A stretch of DNA of 64,000 nucleotides. Origin: Chryseobacterium senegalense. Its GTDB lineage: Bacteria > Bacteroidota > Bacteroidia > Flavobacteriales > Weeksellaceae. Location: contig CYUH01000012.1 of the NCBI GenBank assembly GCA_001403755.1, positions 1-64,000 on the forward strand, given 5' to 3'. A model generated the notes under the pieces. The model made no database searches, was not told where the DNA came from, and worked only from the letters and a program-made list of their open reading frames with translations. Positions 16,311-26,445 of the stretch are shown piece by piece (within the stretch, counting starts at the first letter, position 1; each line of letters begins with the position of its first letter). Position numbers and translations under genes: made by a program.

Positions 16311-18851
16311 TTACGCCGAATTTCTACTTGCATTTATATTCCCGAACAACGAACGTATCACGAGTTTTTCGTAGGCGTCCAGGTTTCCTTCTTTTTTCTG
16401 AATTTTCATTAAAGCGTACTGCTGAATACTCAACAATGGAAGCACAATTTTCTCGCGAATTTTAACTGATTTTCTGGAAAGAGGATCTTCTTCCATGAGC
16501 ATTTTATAACCGGTAAGTTCCAACATCATGGATTTTGAAAGTTGATACTCATCAAACAAAATATTCCAAAACCCGCCAAACTTCGCATTGTTTTTCATGT
16601 AATAAGTAAGCGGAAAATACGATTTATTCATGCTCATCATCGAGTTTAAGACTAAAGTTCTGAAAAAATCTGATCCTTTATAAAGCGCATGAACTTCATC
16701 AAATCTACCTTGAATCTTAAGTTCATTTAAAGCAAAACCAAATCCGAAAAACCCTGGAACATTCTGTTTCAACTGGCTCCACGAACCTACAAACGGAATC
16801 GCGCGCAAATCTTCGAATTTCAGTTCATTGGTGCCACCTCTTTTGCTTGGTCGGCTGCCGATGTTGGTTCTACCGTAATATTCTAAGGTGCTCATCTCCT
16901 GCAAATACGGCACAAACATCGGATGCGCCTTCAGATCTGAATATTTTTTGAAGCTAATTTCCGCCAATTCCTGAATAAGTTTTCTCTCCTTTTCAGATAA
17001 ATCTTTTTTTGAATTTTTAAAAACATCATTCTCTATTCCCGCAGTTAGCAGTTGTTCGAAATTATATTTCGCCTGATCTTTATTGCCGAAAACACTGGTG
17101 ATCGTTTGTCCCTGAATCGTAAGTTCGATCTTGTTATTGGCGATAGTTTTTCCCTGAGAGGCGTAAAAATCGTGGGTTTTGCCGCCACCTCTTGCCGGTG
17201 GACCGCCACGTCCGTCGAAGAAAATCACTTTAATATTGTTTTCATCGGAAATCTTGGTCAGCTGTTCTTTGGTTTCGTAAATTTCCCAGTTGGCTTTCAA
17301 ATAACCGCCATCTTTGGTTCCATCGGAAAAACCGAGCATAATCGTTTGCGAATTTCCGCGTCTTTCCAAATGTTTTCGATAAGCTGGAAGTTCATAGAGT
17401 TCTTTCATCACTTTTTCACCGGCATCCAAACCTTCCATCGTTTCAAAAAGCGGAACAATATCGATGTTGATATCCTCTTCCCGATAACCACAAAGTCTGA
17501 ACATTCCGAAAACATTTAAGACATCTTTAACCTCATCCGAATTAGATATAATGTACCGGCTGAGTCCTCGTTCTCCATTTTTCTGTTGAATTTTTTTAAT
17601 GTTGAAAATATTCTCCAAAGTATCTTTGGTAATGCCTTCGAAATCGTTGGGATCCAAAACGACATCGGTTTCCAGCAGCCACGTTAATTTTTCCTTTGTA
17701 GAGATGTGTTCTGATGTGAAGCCCGCTTTTTTAGCAATAATTTCATCGATTACTTGCTGATGAATGCGGCTATCCTGCCGAATATCGAGGGTTGCAAAGT
17801 GAGTCCCGAAAATCTTGACGCGATCCTGAAAATCTTCTAAGAGATTTTTGAAAAGTCCGTTGTGTTGATCCAAGAGGATTTTTTCCGCTTCTTTCAATCT
17901 TTTTAAAATCTTTTCTACACTGATATCTTGATTTCTAAAGATGGCTTCATACAGTTCTTGACTTAATGTTTCCAAAACTTCCGAAACACCTCGGAAACTT
18001 AATCTTCTTCGCAAATTCTTCAGATGCGCATAATAGGATTTCAGAATGGAGATATAAAGTTCTTGCGCTACTTGCTTCGTGATCTCTGCGGTAACAAAAG
18101 GATTTCCATCTCGATCGCCTCCCGGCCAAAATCCTAATTGGAATATATCTGGCTGTGGAACAAAATGCTGATTGCCAAAGGTGTTTTTAATGCTACTGTA
18201 AAGTTCGCCTATCGAATCATAATACACATATCTGAGGTAAAAAATAATGCTCATTGCTTCATCCAACGGAGTGGGTTTTTCCCGATTCAGGAAAGGCGTT
18301 TTCCCTAATTGTTGCAAAAGCATGTCGATTTCTGTTACAGAATCTTTCATTATCGCAGACCGAAGATCATGTAAAATTCTTTGCACAGAGTTCGGATAAA
18401 ACTGTGTAGGATGCGCTGTAAAAACAACTTTTACGGCAAAATCCTGCATTTTTTTTCGGGTAGCTTCCAGTTGATGTTCCTGCACCGATCGATCGTGAAG
18501 ATTAGCCAAAGTTCCGGCTTCGTTTGGCGAATATAATTGCGGAAAAGCTGCGTCTTCAATACTATCAAAAAGCACTACTTGCCTTTCGATATATTGGATA
18601 ATTTTAAACAACAGTTCGGTTTTTTGTTCTTCGGAAACCAAATCGGTGTGTTTACCGAAAAACTCTTCTACAATCTCCTCCGGACTCAGTCCTTTTTCGT
18701 AGCCAATCCTGCTTTCTTCGTATAAAAAAGGGAGCAGCATGCCGATATTGGTCATTTTATCATAAGGCAAACTCATAAAAAGTGAGTTGTATATCTGGAA
18801 TTTATTCTCGACGATTTGTCGGAATTTTTCTGTTTTTGCGTCGTTTTGCAT
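16311..18851 (-). CDS. ppc: Phosphoenolpyruvate carboxylase
   Basis: The 846-residue cytosolic enzyme adds bicarbonate to PEP to make oxaloacetate, the main refilling reaction of the TCA cycle. The catalytic His motif VFTAHPTQ is at about residue 144. The segments [13 protein letters not shown] (about 240), [14 protein letters not shown] (about 550) and [10 protein letters not shown] (about 690) carry the PEP- and bicarbonate-binding Arg residues. The C-terminus ends [10 protein letters not shown] rather than the common MRNTG. Length is slightly short of the roughly 880-920 of E. coli-type enzymes but normal for Flavobacteriia. The DUF2200 gene follows closely. Confidence 0.95.
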   Translation of the reverse strand: MQNDAKTEKFRQIVENKFQIYNSLFMSLPYDKMTNIGMLLPFLYEESRIGYEKGLSPEEIVEEFFGKHTDLVSEEQKTELLFKIIQYIERQVVLFDSIEDAAFPQLYSPNEAGTLANLHDRSVQEHQLEATRKKMQDFAVKVVFTAHPTQFYPNSVQRILHDLRSAIMKDSVTEIDMLLQQLGKTPFLNREKPTPLDEAMSIIFYLRYVYYDSIGELYSSIKNTFGNQHFVPQPDIFQLGFWPGGDRDGNPFVTAEITKQVAQELYISILKSYYAHLKNLRRRLSFRGVSEVLETLSQELYEAIFRNQDISVEKILKRLKEAEKILLDQHNGLFKNLLEDFQDRVKIFGTHFATLDIRQDSRIHQQVIDEIIAKKAGFTSEHISTKEKLTWLLETDVVLDPNDFEGITKDTLENIFNIKKIQQKNGERGLSRYIISNSDEVKDVLNVFGMFRLCGYREEDINIDIVPLFETMEGLDAGEKVMKELYELPAYRKHLERRGNSQTIMLGFSDGTKDGGYLKANWEIYETKEQLTKISDENNIKVIFFDGRGGPPARGGGKTHDFYASQGKTIANNKIELTIQGQTITSVFGNKDQAKYNFEQLLTAGIENDVFKNSKKDLSEKERKLIQELAEISFKKYSDLKAHPMFVPYLQEMSTLEYYGRTNIGSRPSKRGGTNELKFEDLRAIPFVGSWSQLKQNVPGFFGFGFALNELKIQGRFDEVHALYKGSDFFRTLVLNSMMSMNKSYFPLTYYMKNNAKFGGFWNILFDEYQLSKSMMLELTGYKMLMEEDPLSRKSVKIREKIVLPLLSIQQYALMKIQKKEGNLDAYEKLVIRSLFGNINASRNSA

Positions 18852-18929
18852 ACAACAAATTTAGCATTTTTAATGTACTAATTTTAATCAATTTTAATGA
18901 AATTGACGAAATTATTGTATCTTCAATCA

Positions 18930-20264
18930 ATGAAACCCTGTTTGCTTTTATTACTTTTTGCATTTACTTTTTCTTTCGGGCAAAAGGGATTCGAAATTGC
19001 CGATGGCACAAAAACAGTAATCCCATTTCAGTTTATCAATAATTTAATATTTGTACCTTTAAACATCAATGGTGTTGACCTTACTTTTCTGCTGGATTCC
19101 GGGGTGAATGAAACGATCCTCTTCAGTTTAGACAATAAGGAAATCAATTTTAATGACATCGAAAAAGTGAAGTTTTCCGGTTTGGGTGAAAGTGGAGACA
19201 TCGCAGGTTTAAGTTCGGACAATAACATCGTGAACATAGGGAAAGATTATAAAGATTTCAATCATAAAATCTATATAATTCTTGACGAAAGCATCAATTT
19301 TTCTTCGCATGTCGGAATTCCTGTGAACGGAATCATCGGGTTTCATTTCTTTAAAAATCATCCGGTTTCGATTAATTATCTCACCAAGAAAATCACCATC
19401 TACCAAGATCAAAAACTTTTCAAGAAGAAAGTAAAAAAACACACCGAATTCCCCATCACCGTGGAGGGCAATAAACCCTACATCATGGCAGGAGTAGAAA
19501 TGACCTCCACTCCTGTAGAATCGAAAATGCTAATTGATCTGGGAAATAGCGATGCTGTATGGCTTTTCCCGAAACTCATCGAAGATTTTGTGTACAACCG
19601 CCCAAATATTGATGATTATTTAGGACAGGGTTTCAATGGGGATATTTTCGGAAAAAGAAGTAGAATTCACCGGATTTATCTTGGCGATTTTGCTTTGGAA
19701 AAACCACTAAGTGCGATGCCCGATGAATATTCCATACAAAATTTGAAACTGGTTCCCAACCGAAAAGGCTCTATAGGAAGCGATATTATGAGGCGCTTTG
19801 AAGTAGTATTTAATTATCCGGAAAATAAGATTTACCTTAAGAAAAACAAACATTTCAACGATCCATTTCTTTTTAATAAAAGTGGATTAGACATTCGCCA
19901 CGATGGGATGACTTGGGACAAAGATTTGGTAACCGTGCAAACCACCAAAAACAACCAGGTAAATGAAGGAGAAACTATTTATTCCGCAAAAGAAAAATTC
20001 CAATATCATTTTGTTTTGAAACCCAAATATTCAGTCGCCGGATGCAGAAGAGAAGCACCCTGCTACGAAGCCGGAATTCGGAAAGATGATAAAATCATCA
20101 GTATCAACAAGAAGAAAGCGGGAGATTATACTTTACAAAAAATTAATGATTTAATGAAAGATAACGATGGAACCACAGTGAATTTCGAGGTTGAACGAGG
20201 TGGCCAAATCATGATATTTAAATTGATATTAAAAGATCCAATTCCTTACCAAGATGAAAATTGA
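18930..20264 (+). CDS. Exported retropepsin-like aspartyl protease with C-terminal PDZ domain
   Basis: The start at 18930 (MKPCLLLLLFAFTFSFGQ) gives a compact signal peptide; an ATG at 18897 adds 11 residues and cannot be excluded. Two aspartyl-protease-like lobes are seen: the first has FLLDSGVNETIL (DSG at about 52 of the short form), the second MLIDLGNSDAVWL (about 200), which has DLG in place of DTG/DSG. A PDZ domain with a conserved CRREAPCYEAGIRKDDKI start and two Cys fills about 365-440. The layout matches Bacteroidota aspartyl protease family proteins that are presumed periplasmic. Targets are unknown. Its last 11 bases overlap the following membrane-protein gene. Confidence 0.82.
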   Translation: MKPCLLLLLFAFTFSFGQKGFEIADGTKTVIPFQFINNLIFVPLNINGVDLTFLLDSGVNETILFSLDNKEINFNDIEKVKFSGLGESGDIAGLSSDNNIVNIGKDYKDFNHKIYIILDESINFSSHVGIPVNGIIGFHFFKNHPVSINYLTKKITIYQDQKLFKKKVKKHTEFPITVEGNKPYIMAGVEMTSTPVESKMLIDLGNSDAVWLFPKLIEDFVYNRPNIDDYLGQGFNGDIFGKRSRIHRIYLGDFALEKPLSAMPDEYSIQNLKLVPNRKGSIGSDIMRRFEVVFNYPENKIYLKKNKHFNDPFLFNKSGLDIRHDGMTWDKDLVTVQTTKNNQVNEGETIYSAKEKFQYHFVLKPKYSVAGCRREAPCYEAGIRKDDKIISINKKKAGDYTLQKINDLMKDNDGTTVNFEVERGGQIMIFKLILKDPIPYQDEN

Positions 20265-20778
20265 AGAATCCGTTTTAGATCAAATCCGTTCGCGTCCACG
20301 GTTTAAAATTTATACCGAAATCAGCCGTGAAAAATATGTAGAGTTATTGAAAGAATTTCTTAAAAATCAATCGGAACACTACACCGGAAACATTAATTCC
20401 GAAACGGCAACTATTATGGTTAAAAGTGAGCACAGCAACTTTTGGAAACCGTGCCTATCACTAAGAACCGAATACGATTCCGAAGAAAACAAAACCGTCA
20501 TTCGTGGGATTTTCGGGCCGACCAGTGCAGTTTGGACATTTTTTATGTTCCTTTATTTCATCGGAAGTATTCTTTGGATGGTCTTTATCACCATCTGGTT
20601 TGTGGAGAAACAAATTAAAAGCACCGATTTTCCATGGGCTCTTACAGCGTCATTTGTTACTTTGTTTTTTTTAGGAAGCACTTATTTTGCCGCTAGAGTT
20701 GGGCAATATCAAGCGCGAACCGAAATGCAAAAACTTCGCGAGTTTGCAGAGAAATCGATCCAACAATTTGAGAATTAA
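20254..20778 (+). CDS. Two-helix membrane protein of unknown function
   Basis: The 174-residue product has a soluble N-terminal half (1-85, an alpha/beta-looking segment with EISREKYVELLKEFL) and two transmembrane helices at about 88-118 and 125-148. These are followed by a short charged C-terminal helix (RTEMQKLREFAEKSIQQFEN). I recognise no family name. The start codon lies inside the upstream protease gene (11-base overlap), so translation is probably coupled; it could be a partner or simply a neighbour. Confidence 0.7.
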   Translation: MKIEESVLDQIRSRPRFKIYTEISREKYVELLKEFLKNQSEHYTGNINSETATIMVKSEHSNFWKPCLSLRTEYDSEENKTVIRGIFGPTSAVWTFFMFLYFIGSILWMVFITIWFVEKQIKSTDFPWALTASFVTLFFLGSTYFAARVGQYQARTEMQKLREFAEKSIQQFEN

Positions 20779-20792
20779 AAGATCTGAAATAT

Positions 20793-21737
20793 TTATCCAG
20801 CAGGTTTCACTTCGGTAGAAGTTGCTGCGACCACATTTTCTCTTTTTGTCTGCTCTTCCAGAATTTTCTCGAGATTCGAATTGATGATATTATTAAGTTC
20901 CTCCACCGAAATATCGTTAGCCTTAGGATCGTCAATAAGTTTTTTCCAAGATTTTTTGCCACCCCATTGATAGTCTCCAAATACAATTACTGGCGTTCCG
21001 TTGGCTTTTACAGTCGCTCCTCCATTACTCAATATCCAGGTATCCACCCAACTATAAAGAAACTTGGCATCGTTCATCAGCAATCTTAAACAAGAATGTG
21101 AGGCGGGATAACCCGGTAAATCATATTGGTGCCACCCAATTCCTAAGGTATTGTGAACATTAACATTGTATGGCAATTTCCAGGAGCTGTTAACGGTTGA
21201 AATGGCAAGCTCTTTTTTCCAATTCGCAAACATAAGTCCGCGCTTGGTTTGCGCAGCTTTTTTGCCCATACTTGTTGGTCCCCATTTGATCAATTTTCCG
21301 TTTTCATACATAGCGTATGCTTGTATTGGATAAGAGAAAAAAACCATTTTCTTCACTTCTTTCAACACATCCAACTGAGTAGGAAATGGCGAATACATCA
21401 TTAAACTATGATCTATTTTGTCGGGAATTGCAAGTGTATCAGCACGCCATTTATTTTTATCATCAAGCCTGTTTAATGCCAGAATGGTGTAACGATCTTC
21501 TTCGGAAAACTGCTTATTAAAAGCCGCCATTGCAGAATCTTTTTTCTTGGCGGGGAAAATCATTGAGGTATATTTAATTGCAGGTTTCGGAGCTGGTGTT
21601 TCCACCAACGAATCTTGTTTCTGAGGAAGAGTTTGGCTAGAAGACTGGGCGGATATTTCTTTGTCGTTTTTACATTGTACAAGAATTGTAAAGACTAAAG
21701 CAGCGAATGCAATTCCAGATAAGGATAAATTCTTCAT
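20793..21737 (-). CDS. L,D-transpeptidase (YkuD) lipoprotein
   Basis: The 314-residue product starts at the ATG at 21737 (MKNLSLSGIAFAALVFTILVQC), giving a lipoprotein signal peptide with Cys near residue 22; an ATG 15 bases upstream is in frame. A Ser/Gln/Pro-rich linker (about 23-55) leads to a YkuD-type catalytic domain. Its active-site block HQYDLPGYPASHSCLRLL contains the catalytic Cys and His, with Ser in place of the usual Gly in SHGC. Such enzymes form 3-3 peptidoglycan crosslinks or tether proteins to the wall, in the periplasm. It converges on the two-helix membrane-protein gene and is monocistronic. Confidence 0.88.
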   Translation of the reverse strand: MKNLSLSGIAFAALVFTILVQCKNDKEISAQSSSQTLPQKQDSLVETPAPKPAIKYTSMIFPAKKKDSAMAAFNKQFSEEDRYTILALNRLDDKNKWRADTLAIPDKIDHSLMMYSPFPTQLDVLKEVKKMVFFSYPIQAYAMYENGKLIKWGPTSMGKKAAQTKRGLMFANWKKELAISTVNSSWKLPYNVNVHNTLGIGWHQYDLPGYPASHSCLRLLMNDAKFLYSWVDTWILSNGGATVKANGTPVIVFGDYQWGGKKSWKKLIDDPKANDISVEELNNIINSNLEKILEEQTKRENVVAATSTEVKPAG

Positions 21738-21846
21738 TTTTTCTGCGAACATATATTTTTTCCCATGAACTTTACAAGAATAATACCATCGACAAAGCCT
21801 TTCTATAAATTTCCTGAACTTTTATCCATTAAAATAAGCAATTCAA

Positions 21847-23253
21847 TTACCTTCTATACATTTCCATATACTTCTCGGCTGATTTTTCCCAAGAGAAATT
21901 GTAACTCATATTCGCTTGAACTAAATCTCCCATAAGCTCCTCTTGACGGTAAACAAAAAGCGCACGATGCATGGCATGAACCGCATCATCGGCAGTTGCT
22001 GAACCGAAATTGAATCCGCTTCCTCCGGTTGATATATCTTCTACTGTATCGCGCAAACCACCAGTATATCTTACAATGGGAATAGTACCGTAACGCATTG
22101 CATACATTTGGTTGAGTCCGCAAGGTTCCACCCGCGAAGGCATCAGCAAAAAATCGGAAGATGCATAAATCTTATGCGACAGATATTCTTTGTACCCCAA
22201 ATCGAGTGCGAAATTGGAAAAAGCTTCATTGAGGTGAGTTAATTCACGTTCAATATATGGATCGCCAGATCCTAAAACCATAATATTGATGGCTCCATAA
22301 GTCTGTTGGATGCTTTTCCATACAATTTCGGGCAGCAAATCGGCGCCTTTCTCACCAGCAAACCGACCGATAAAGCTGAATAAAGGCAAATCCTCATTTA
22401 AACCATATTCTTTGCAAATTTCTTTTTTGTTTTTTAGCTTACCTTCATGCGCATTTTTTCGGGAATAATGAAAATCCAGAAATGGATCGGTTGCGGGATT
22501 CCAAACTTCCGAATCGATTCCGTTGATAATGCCGTAAGCTTTTTTTCTTTCATGATTTACCAAACCTTCCAGACCACGGAAACTTTGAAGCAATTCATTC
22601 AAATATCCTTCTGAAACCGCATTGAAAGCATGGCAACATTTAATCATTGACGCCAAAGGATTGATTTTTCCGTCCCAATCGAGGAGTCCCCAGTTTTCGC
22701 CATAGAACCAAGGCATATAACTGGTCATTTCCCAACTCATTTGTCCTTGATACTCACCATTGTGGATGGTTCCCACGGTTTTTACACCCTTCAAAAAACT
22801 GAATTCCGGGCAATATTCTATCATAAAAGGCACCAAACCGGTATGATAATCATGGCAATGCAAAATATCGGGACGAATCTCCATCGCAGTAAGCCAATGC
22901 AAAACTCCATGCTGAAATGCCAAAAATTGTTGACTTTCGTCCCAATATCCGTAGGGATTGTCGCGATCTAAAAGTCCGGGGATTTTCACCAAATACAAAT
23001 CAAAACCCAAAACTTTCGAGCGCTCCTTCATCACTTGGACTTGGAACATTTGTCGACTTTGGTGAATCCAGCCATCAAATACAATTTGGAAACTGTGGTC
23101 GTGCACAAAAGGTTTATTGTACCAAGGCATGATTACACTGGCTTCCACGCCTTCAATTTTGTTTAGATATTTCGGTAAAGCTCCCACAACGTCGGCAAGA
23201 CCGCCTACTTTAGCAACAGGATAACATTCAAGAGAAAGGTTAAATATTTTCAT
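21847..23253 (-). CDS. glgA: Glycogen synthase (ADP-glucose type)
   Basis: The 468-residue GT5 glycosyltransferase extends alpha-1,4-glucan from ADP-glucose. The substrate-binding KVGGLADVVG motif begins at residue 15. HCHDYHTGLVPFM (about 135), GRFAGEKGADLLPE (about 295) and the C-terminal RVEPCGLNQMYAMRYG and TGGLRDTVED blocks are all present. Length is normal. It follows glgB by 37 bases on the same strand, forming a glycogen synthesis operon. No glgC (ADP-glucose pyrophosphorylase) is found in this window. Confidence 0.95.
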   Translation of the reverse strand: MKIFNLSLECYPVAKVGGLADVVGALPKYLNKIEGVEASVIMPWYNKPFVHDHSFQIVFDGWIHQSRQMFQVQVMKERSKVLGFDLYLVKIPGLLDRDNPYGYWDESQQFLAFQHGVLHWLTAMEIRPDILHCHDYHTGLVPFMIEYCPEFSFLKGVKTVGTIHNGEYQGQMSWEMTSYMPWFYGENWGLLDWDGKINPLASMIKCCHAFNAVSEGYLNELLQSFRGLEGLVNHERKKAYGIINGIDSEVWNPATDPFLDFHYSRKNAHEGKLKNKKEICKEYGLNEDLPLFSFIGRFAGEKGADLLPEIVWKSIQQTYGAINIMVLGSGDPYIERELTHLNEAFSNFALDLGYKEYLSHKIYASSDFLLMPSRVEPCGLNQMYAMRYGTIPIVRYTGGLRDTVEDISTGGSGFNFGSATADDAVHAMHRALFVYRQEELMGDLVQANMSYNFSWEKSAEKYMEMYRR

Positions 23254-23290
23254 TTAAAAAGTTTGCGGTTATACATGAATATAAAACTGA

Positions 23291-25255
23291 TTAGTCTTTT
23301 TTCGATAATACATCTGGCACTTCAACCCGTTTTTTTGGTTTTCTTTTAACTGTTTTTTTCTGTTTGAGTACGACGCCTGCAAGAGGTGGTAATTTCAAAA
23401 TAATGGAGTTCGGTCGATACATCCATTCATCATCCTGTTCATCTACAATTTCGGCGATTACACCACTTCCGCCGTATTTTTTATCATCAGAATTTAGGAT
23501 TACTTCCCAGTTGGTTCCTTCATTCACGCCAATTTTATAATCGAAAACTCTTGGAGTAAGGTTGAGGACTGTCATCGTTACTTCATCTTCATTTTTTCCT
23601 TTTCTCAGATAAATATAAATGGAATTTTCATCATCATTAGCTTCTACCCATTCGAAACCGCTACAATTGAACTGATTTTCGTACAAAGAAGGTTCGCTGG
23701 TGTAGAGGTGATTTAAATCGCTTACAAAAGTTTGTAATCCTTTATGAATCGGATATTGCAACAAATGCCAATCGAGACTTTGTTTATAATTCCACTCGCT
23801 GGTTTGTGCAAATTCGTTCCCCATAAACAAGAGTTTGGCTCCCGGATGGGTGAACATATACGTATAGAGCGCTCGCAAGTTGGCAAATTTCTGCCATTCG
23901 TCGCCCGGCATTTTGTAGATTAAACTGGATTTTCCGTGTACAACTTCATCGTGCGAAAGCGGCATCATATAATTTTCATTATACATATACATGGATGCAA
24001 ATGTAATTTTGTGATGCTGATATTTTCTATGGATTGGATCTTCTTTGAAATATTTTAAAGTATCGTGCATCCACCCCATCATCCATTTCATTCCGAAACC
24101 TACTCCACCATCATGCACCGGTTTGGTAAGCATTGGAAAATCTGAACTTTCTTCAGCAATGGTGATGATATCCGGGAAACGTTTATAGACCGCAGTATTG
24201 AATTCCTGTAAAAACTGTTTAGCTTCTAAGTTTACATTGCCTCCGTAAATATTAGGTTCCCATTCTCCATCGTTTCTGGAATAATCGAGATGAAGCATTG
24301 AGGTCACCGCATCTACGCGCAATCCGTCCGCATGATATCGGTCGAGCCAAAACATCGCATTAGACACCAAAAAAGATCGCACTTCCGGTCTTCCGTAATT
24401 AAAAATATGAGATTTCCATTCGGGATGAAAACCTTTTCTGGGATCTTCGTGTTCATAGAGATAAGTTCCATCGAAAAAATGAAGTCCGTTCGCATCTCCC
24501 GGAAAATGCGACGGCACCCAATCGAGGATCACTGCAATTCCGTTTTGATGCAACTCATCAATCAGGAACATCAAATCCTGTGGTGAACCGAAACGCGAAG
24601 TAGCTGCAAAAAAGCCGGTGATTTGATAACCCCAACTCGGATCGTAAGGATATTCCATCACAGGCATAAATTCCACATGGGTAAAATTCATTTCCTTTAA
24701 ATAAGGAATCAATCGTTCTGCAATTTCGCGGTAACTGAAAAAACGATCGGGATCGTCGACCCCGCGCATCCAGGATCCTAAATGCATTTCGTAAACAGAA
24801 ATTGGGGCATCCAAACTATTTTTTTTTGAGCGCTCATCCATCCAATTTTTGTCTTTCCATTCATACCAAGTGGTTGAAATTACCGAACTGGCTTGTACAT
24901 TCTGTTCCCAACTCAGGGCAAAAGGATCGCCTTTTTCTAAAAGAACTCCGCTGTTGGTACGGATTGCATATTTGTAAATATTCCCCCAATTTAATCCTGA
25001 AATAAAACCTTCCCAAATCCCCGAACCATCCCACCTCGGGTACAATTTGTGCGATTCGGAATGCCAATTATTGAAATTCCCTACCACCGAAACTTCTTTC
25101 GCATGAGGTGCCCAAACGGCAAAATAAGCGCCCTTCTTTCCTTCAACTTCCAAGGTATGAGCGCCGAATTTATCGTAGAGTTGGTAATGTTTTCCTTCAC
25201 GGAAAAGATAGATATCGTCATCTGTGAATAGCGAGTATGGGAGGACTTTTTCCAT
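23291..25255 (-). CDS. glgB: 1,4-alpha-glucan branching enzyme
   Basis: The 654-residue GH13 enzyme creates alpha-1,6 branches in glycogen. The N-terminal CBM48 domain (about 35-125) includes VSVVGNFNNWHSESH. The GH13 barrel contains the catalytic Asp (LRVDAVTSML, about 310), Glu (TIAEESSDFP, about 365) and the transition-state Asp (PLSHDEVVHG, about 430). The C-terminal beta domain ends in a Lys-rich tail (KQKKTVKRKPKKRVEVPD), which is longer and more basic than usual. It is the first gene of the glgB-glgA pair. Confidence 0.95.
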   Translation of the reverse strand: MEKVLPYSLFTDDDIYLFREGKHYQLYDKFGAHTLEVEGKKGAYFAVWAPHAKEVSVVGNFNNWHSESHKLYPRWDGSGIWEGFISGLNWGNIYKYAIRTNSGVLLEKGDPFALSWEQNVQASSVISTTWYEWKDKNWMDERSKKNSLDAPISVYEMHLGSWMRGVDDPDRFFSYREIAERLIPYLKEMNFTHVEFMPVMEYPYDPSWGYQITGFFAATSRFGSPQDLMFLIDELHQNGIAVILDWVPSHFPGDANGLHFFDGTYLYEHEDPRKGFHPEWKSHIFNYGRPEVRSFLVSNAMFWLDRYHADGLRVDAVTSMLHLDYSRNDGEWEPNIYGGNVNLEAKQFLQEFNTAVYKRFPDIITIAEESSDFPMLTKPVHDGGVGFGMKWMMGWMHDTLKYFKEDPIHRKYQHHKITFASMYMYNENYMMPLSHDEVVHGKSSLIYKMPGDEWQKFANLRALYTYMFTHPGAKLLFMGNEFAQTSEWNYKQSLDWHLLQYPIHKGLQTFVSDLNHLYTSEPSLYENQFNCSGFEWVEANDDENSIYIYLRKGKNEDEVTMTVLNLTPRVFDYKIGVNEGTNWEVILNSDDKKYGGSGVIAEIVDEQDDEWMYRPNSIILKLPPLAGVVLKQKKTVKRKPKKRVEVPDVLSKKD

Positions 25256-25393
25256 GGTAACGGAATTTTCTTAGAGGTTATTTTAAAGCCATTATATTCA
25301 TGACCTATTATCTCTTCAAATATATTTAAAATTCAGGGAAAATGATGAGAAATGAGTATTAAATCAAAAATAAAAATTTATTACAATTACTTA

Positions 25394-25442
25394 AAACAAA
25401 AATCCCGTTTATTCTGTATTTTCAACAGCATAAACAGGATTT
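25394..25442 (-). terminator. Terminator after the small unknown gene at 25465
   Basis: AAATCCCGTTTAT (25400-25412) pairs with ATAAACAGGATTT (25430-25442) with one internal mismatch, and CTGT/ACAG extend the stem. A T-rich run follows on the minus strand. Confidence 0.65.
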
Positions 25443-25464
25443 GAAATCAGTATAATTTAATTTA

Positions 25465-25935
25465 TCAATCTTCCTTTACAGTAGGTACTTTTACCGCAAG
25501 TTCATAAAGGTTGCCGCGCATCAGAAACTTAATTCTTTCTCTGGTAGTTACGGTGTTTACTTCTCCGTTTTTCATGATGATGATGCGGTCTCCTTGTGCA
25601 ATATTCTGGTCGGCAATCCAATCTTCAGGAGCTACATCATTTTCTTTTTCTTTCATGTGTTCCAGAATTTGTTCTGCCAATTCCTGGAACCGCTCATCGT
25701 AGGAATATAAAACTTCATATTCGGGATCGAGACCTACCTTAAACGTCTTTTTTTCGGCAAGTAAATTTCCTGTAGCATTAGGCATCGGGTTATCCGAACC
25801 ATCAGTAAATCCTACTTCTATAATTTCACCATTGTTAGCGTTCGCATAATCAACAACATCCTGATAGGTTTCGAAATTGGTCACTACCGTATAATTTTCA
25901 TACTGGTAATTTTGTAGTCTTTCTGTATTTTCCAT
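25465..25935 (-). CDS. Conserved-looking acidic cytosolic protein of unknown function
   Basis: The 156-residue product lacks a signal peptide or membrane helix. It is acidic, with a predicted mixed alpha/beta start (YTVVTNFETYQDVVDYANANNGEIIEVGFTDG-like, residues 15-47) and a central helix (DERFQELAEQILEHMKEKEN). The C-terminal part has ITTRERIKFLMRGNLYELAVKVP character. I recognise no named family. The membrane-protein gene at 25955 lies 19 bases upstream on the same strand, so the two are probably co-transcribed. Confidence 0.7.
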   Translation of the reverse strand: MENTERLQNYQYENYTVVTNFETYQDVVDYANANNGEIIEVGFTDGSDNPMPNATGNLLAEKKTFKVGLDPEYEVLYSYDERFQELAEQILEHMKEKENDVAPEDWIADQNIAQGDRIIIMKNGEVNTVTTRERIKFLMRGNLYELAVKVPTVKED

Positions 25936-25954
25936 TGTTTATTTTTTTAATAGT

Positions 25955-26359
25955 TTATTTAATTTCTTCTTTCACTTCATGCCATTCGTTGTCTTTCAAT
26001 TTGGCTTCTATTTTTTCTAGTTTTAAACTTTGCCTTAGATATGCAAACAAACTCATATAAAGGTTTGCAACCATTACGATGATAAAAAAAGCCACCAAAT
26101 AGCCTCGCCAATCATCAAAAAAAATATTAAAACCAGTAATTACCAGGAAAAAAAGCGTCACATAATGACTAAAACAATACTCGCAGGTAAATAGATAAAA
26201 AAATTTCCTTTGATACAATTTCCGGCACCTTTGCGATTTTTCTATGCAAAATTCGCGTGGTTCCCTAAAAATCTCCTCGTGGGTGACTGTCCATGCAATA
26301 CATGCGACCGGTATGGCGAGGATCAACAATTTTAGCAACTGCTCCGCAATGATTTCCAT
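25955..26359 (-). CDS. Small membrane protein with a CxxC motif
   Basis: The start is uncertain: the ATG at 26359 (MEIIAEQLLKLLILAIPVAC) gives 134 residues and a first helix at once, while ATGs at 26413 and 26452 give longer forms that overlap the divergent ATPase promoter. Three helices are visible, at about 8-25, 60-82 and 85-105. Between the first two sits a Cys-rich basic stretch (CIEKSQRCRKLYQRKFFYLF) ending in TCEYCFSHY, a CxxC-x3-H arrangement that could bind a metal or form a disulphide. The C-terminus is charged and cytosolic. No family is recognised. It is divergent from the metal-exporting ATPase gene. Confidence 0.6.
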   Translation of the reverse strand: MEIIAEQLLKLLILAIPVACIAWTVTHEEIFREPREFCIEKSQRCRKLYQRKFFYLFTCEYCFSHYVTLFFLVITGFNIFFDDWRGYLVAFFIIVMVANLYMSLFAYLRQSLKLEKIEAKLKDNEWHEVKEEIK

Positions 26360-26417
26360 GTGTTTTTCTGTTTGAACTTCAAAAGTAATGCCACATGAAG
26401 ATTCGGTGTTCATTTTG

Positions 26418-26425
26418 TATATTTG
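26418..26425 (+). promoter_or_regulatory. TAnnTTTG element before the P1B ATPase gene
   Basis: TATATTTG lies 20 bases before the ATG at 26446. No convincing -33 element or metal-operator palindrome is visible around it. Confidence 0.5.
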
Positions 26426-26445
26426 AAAAGAAAATTCCATAAGAT

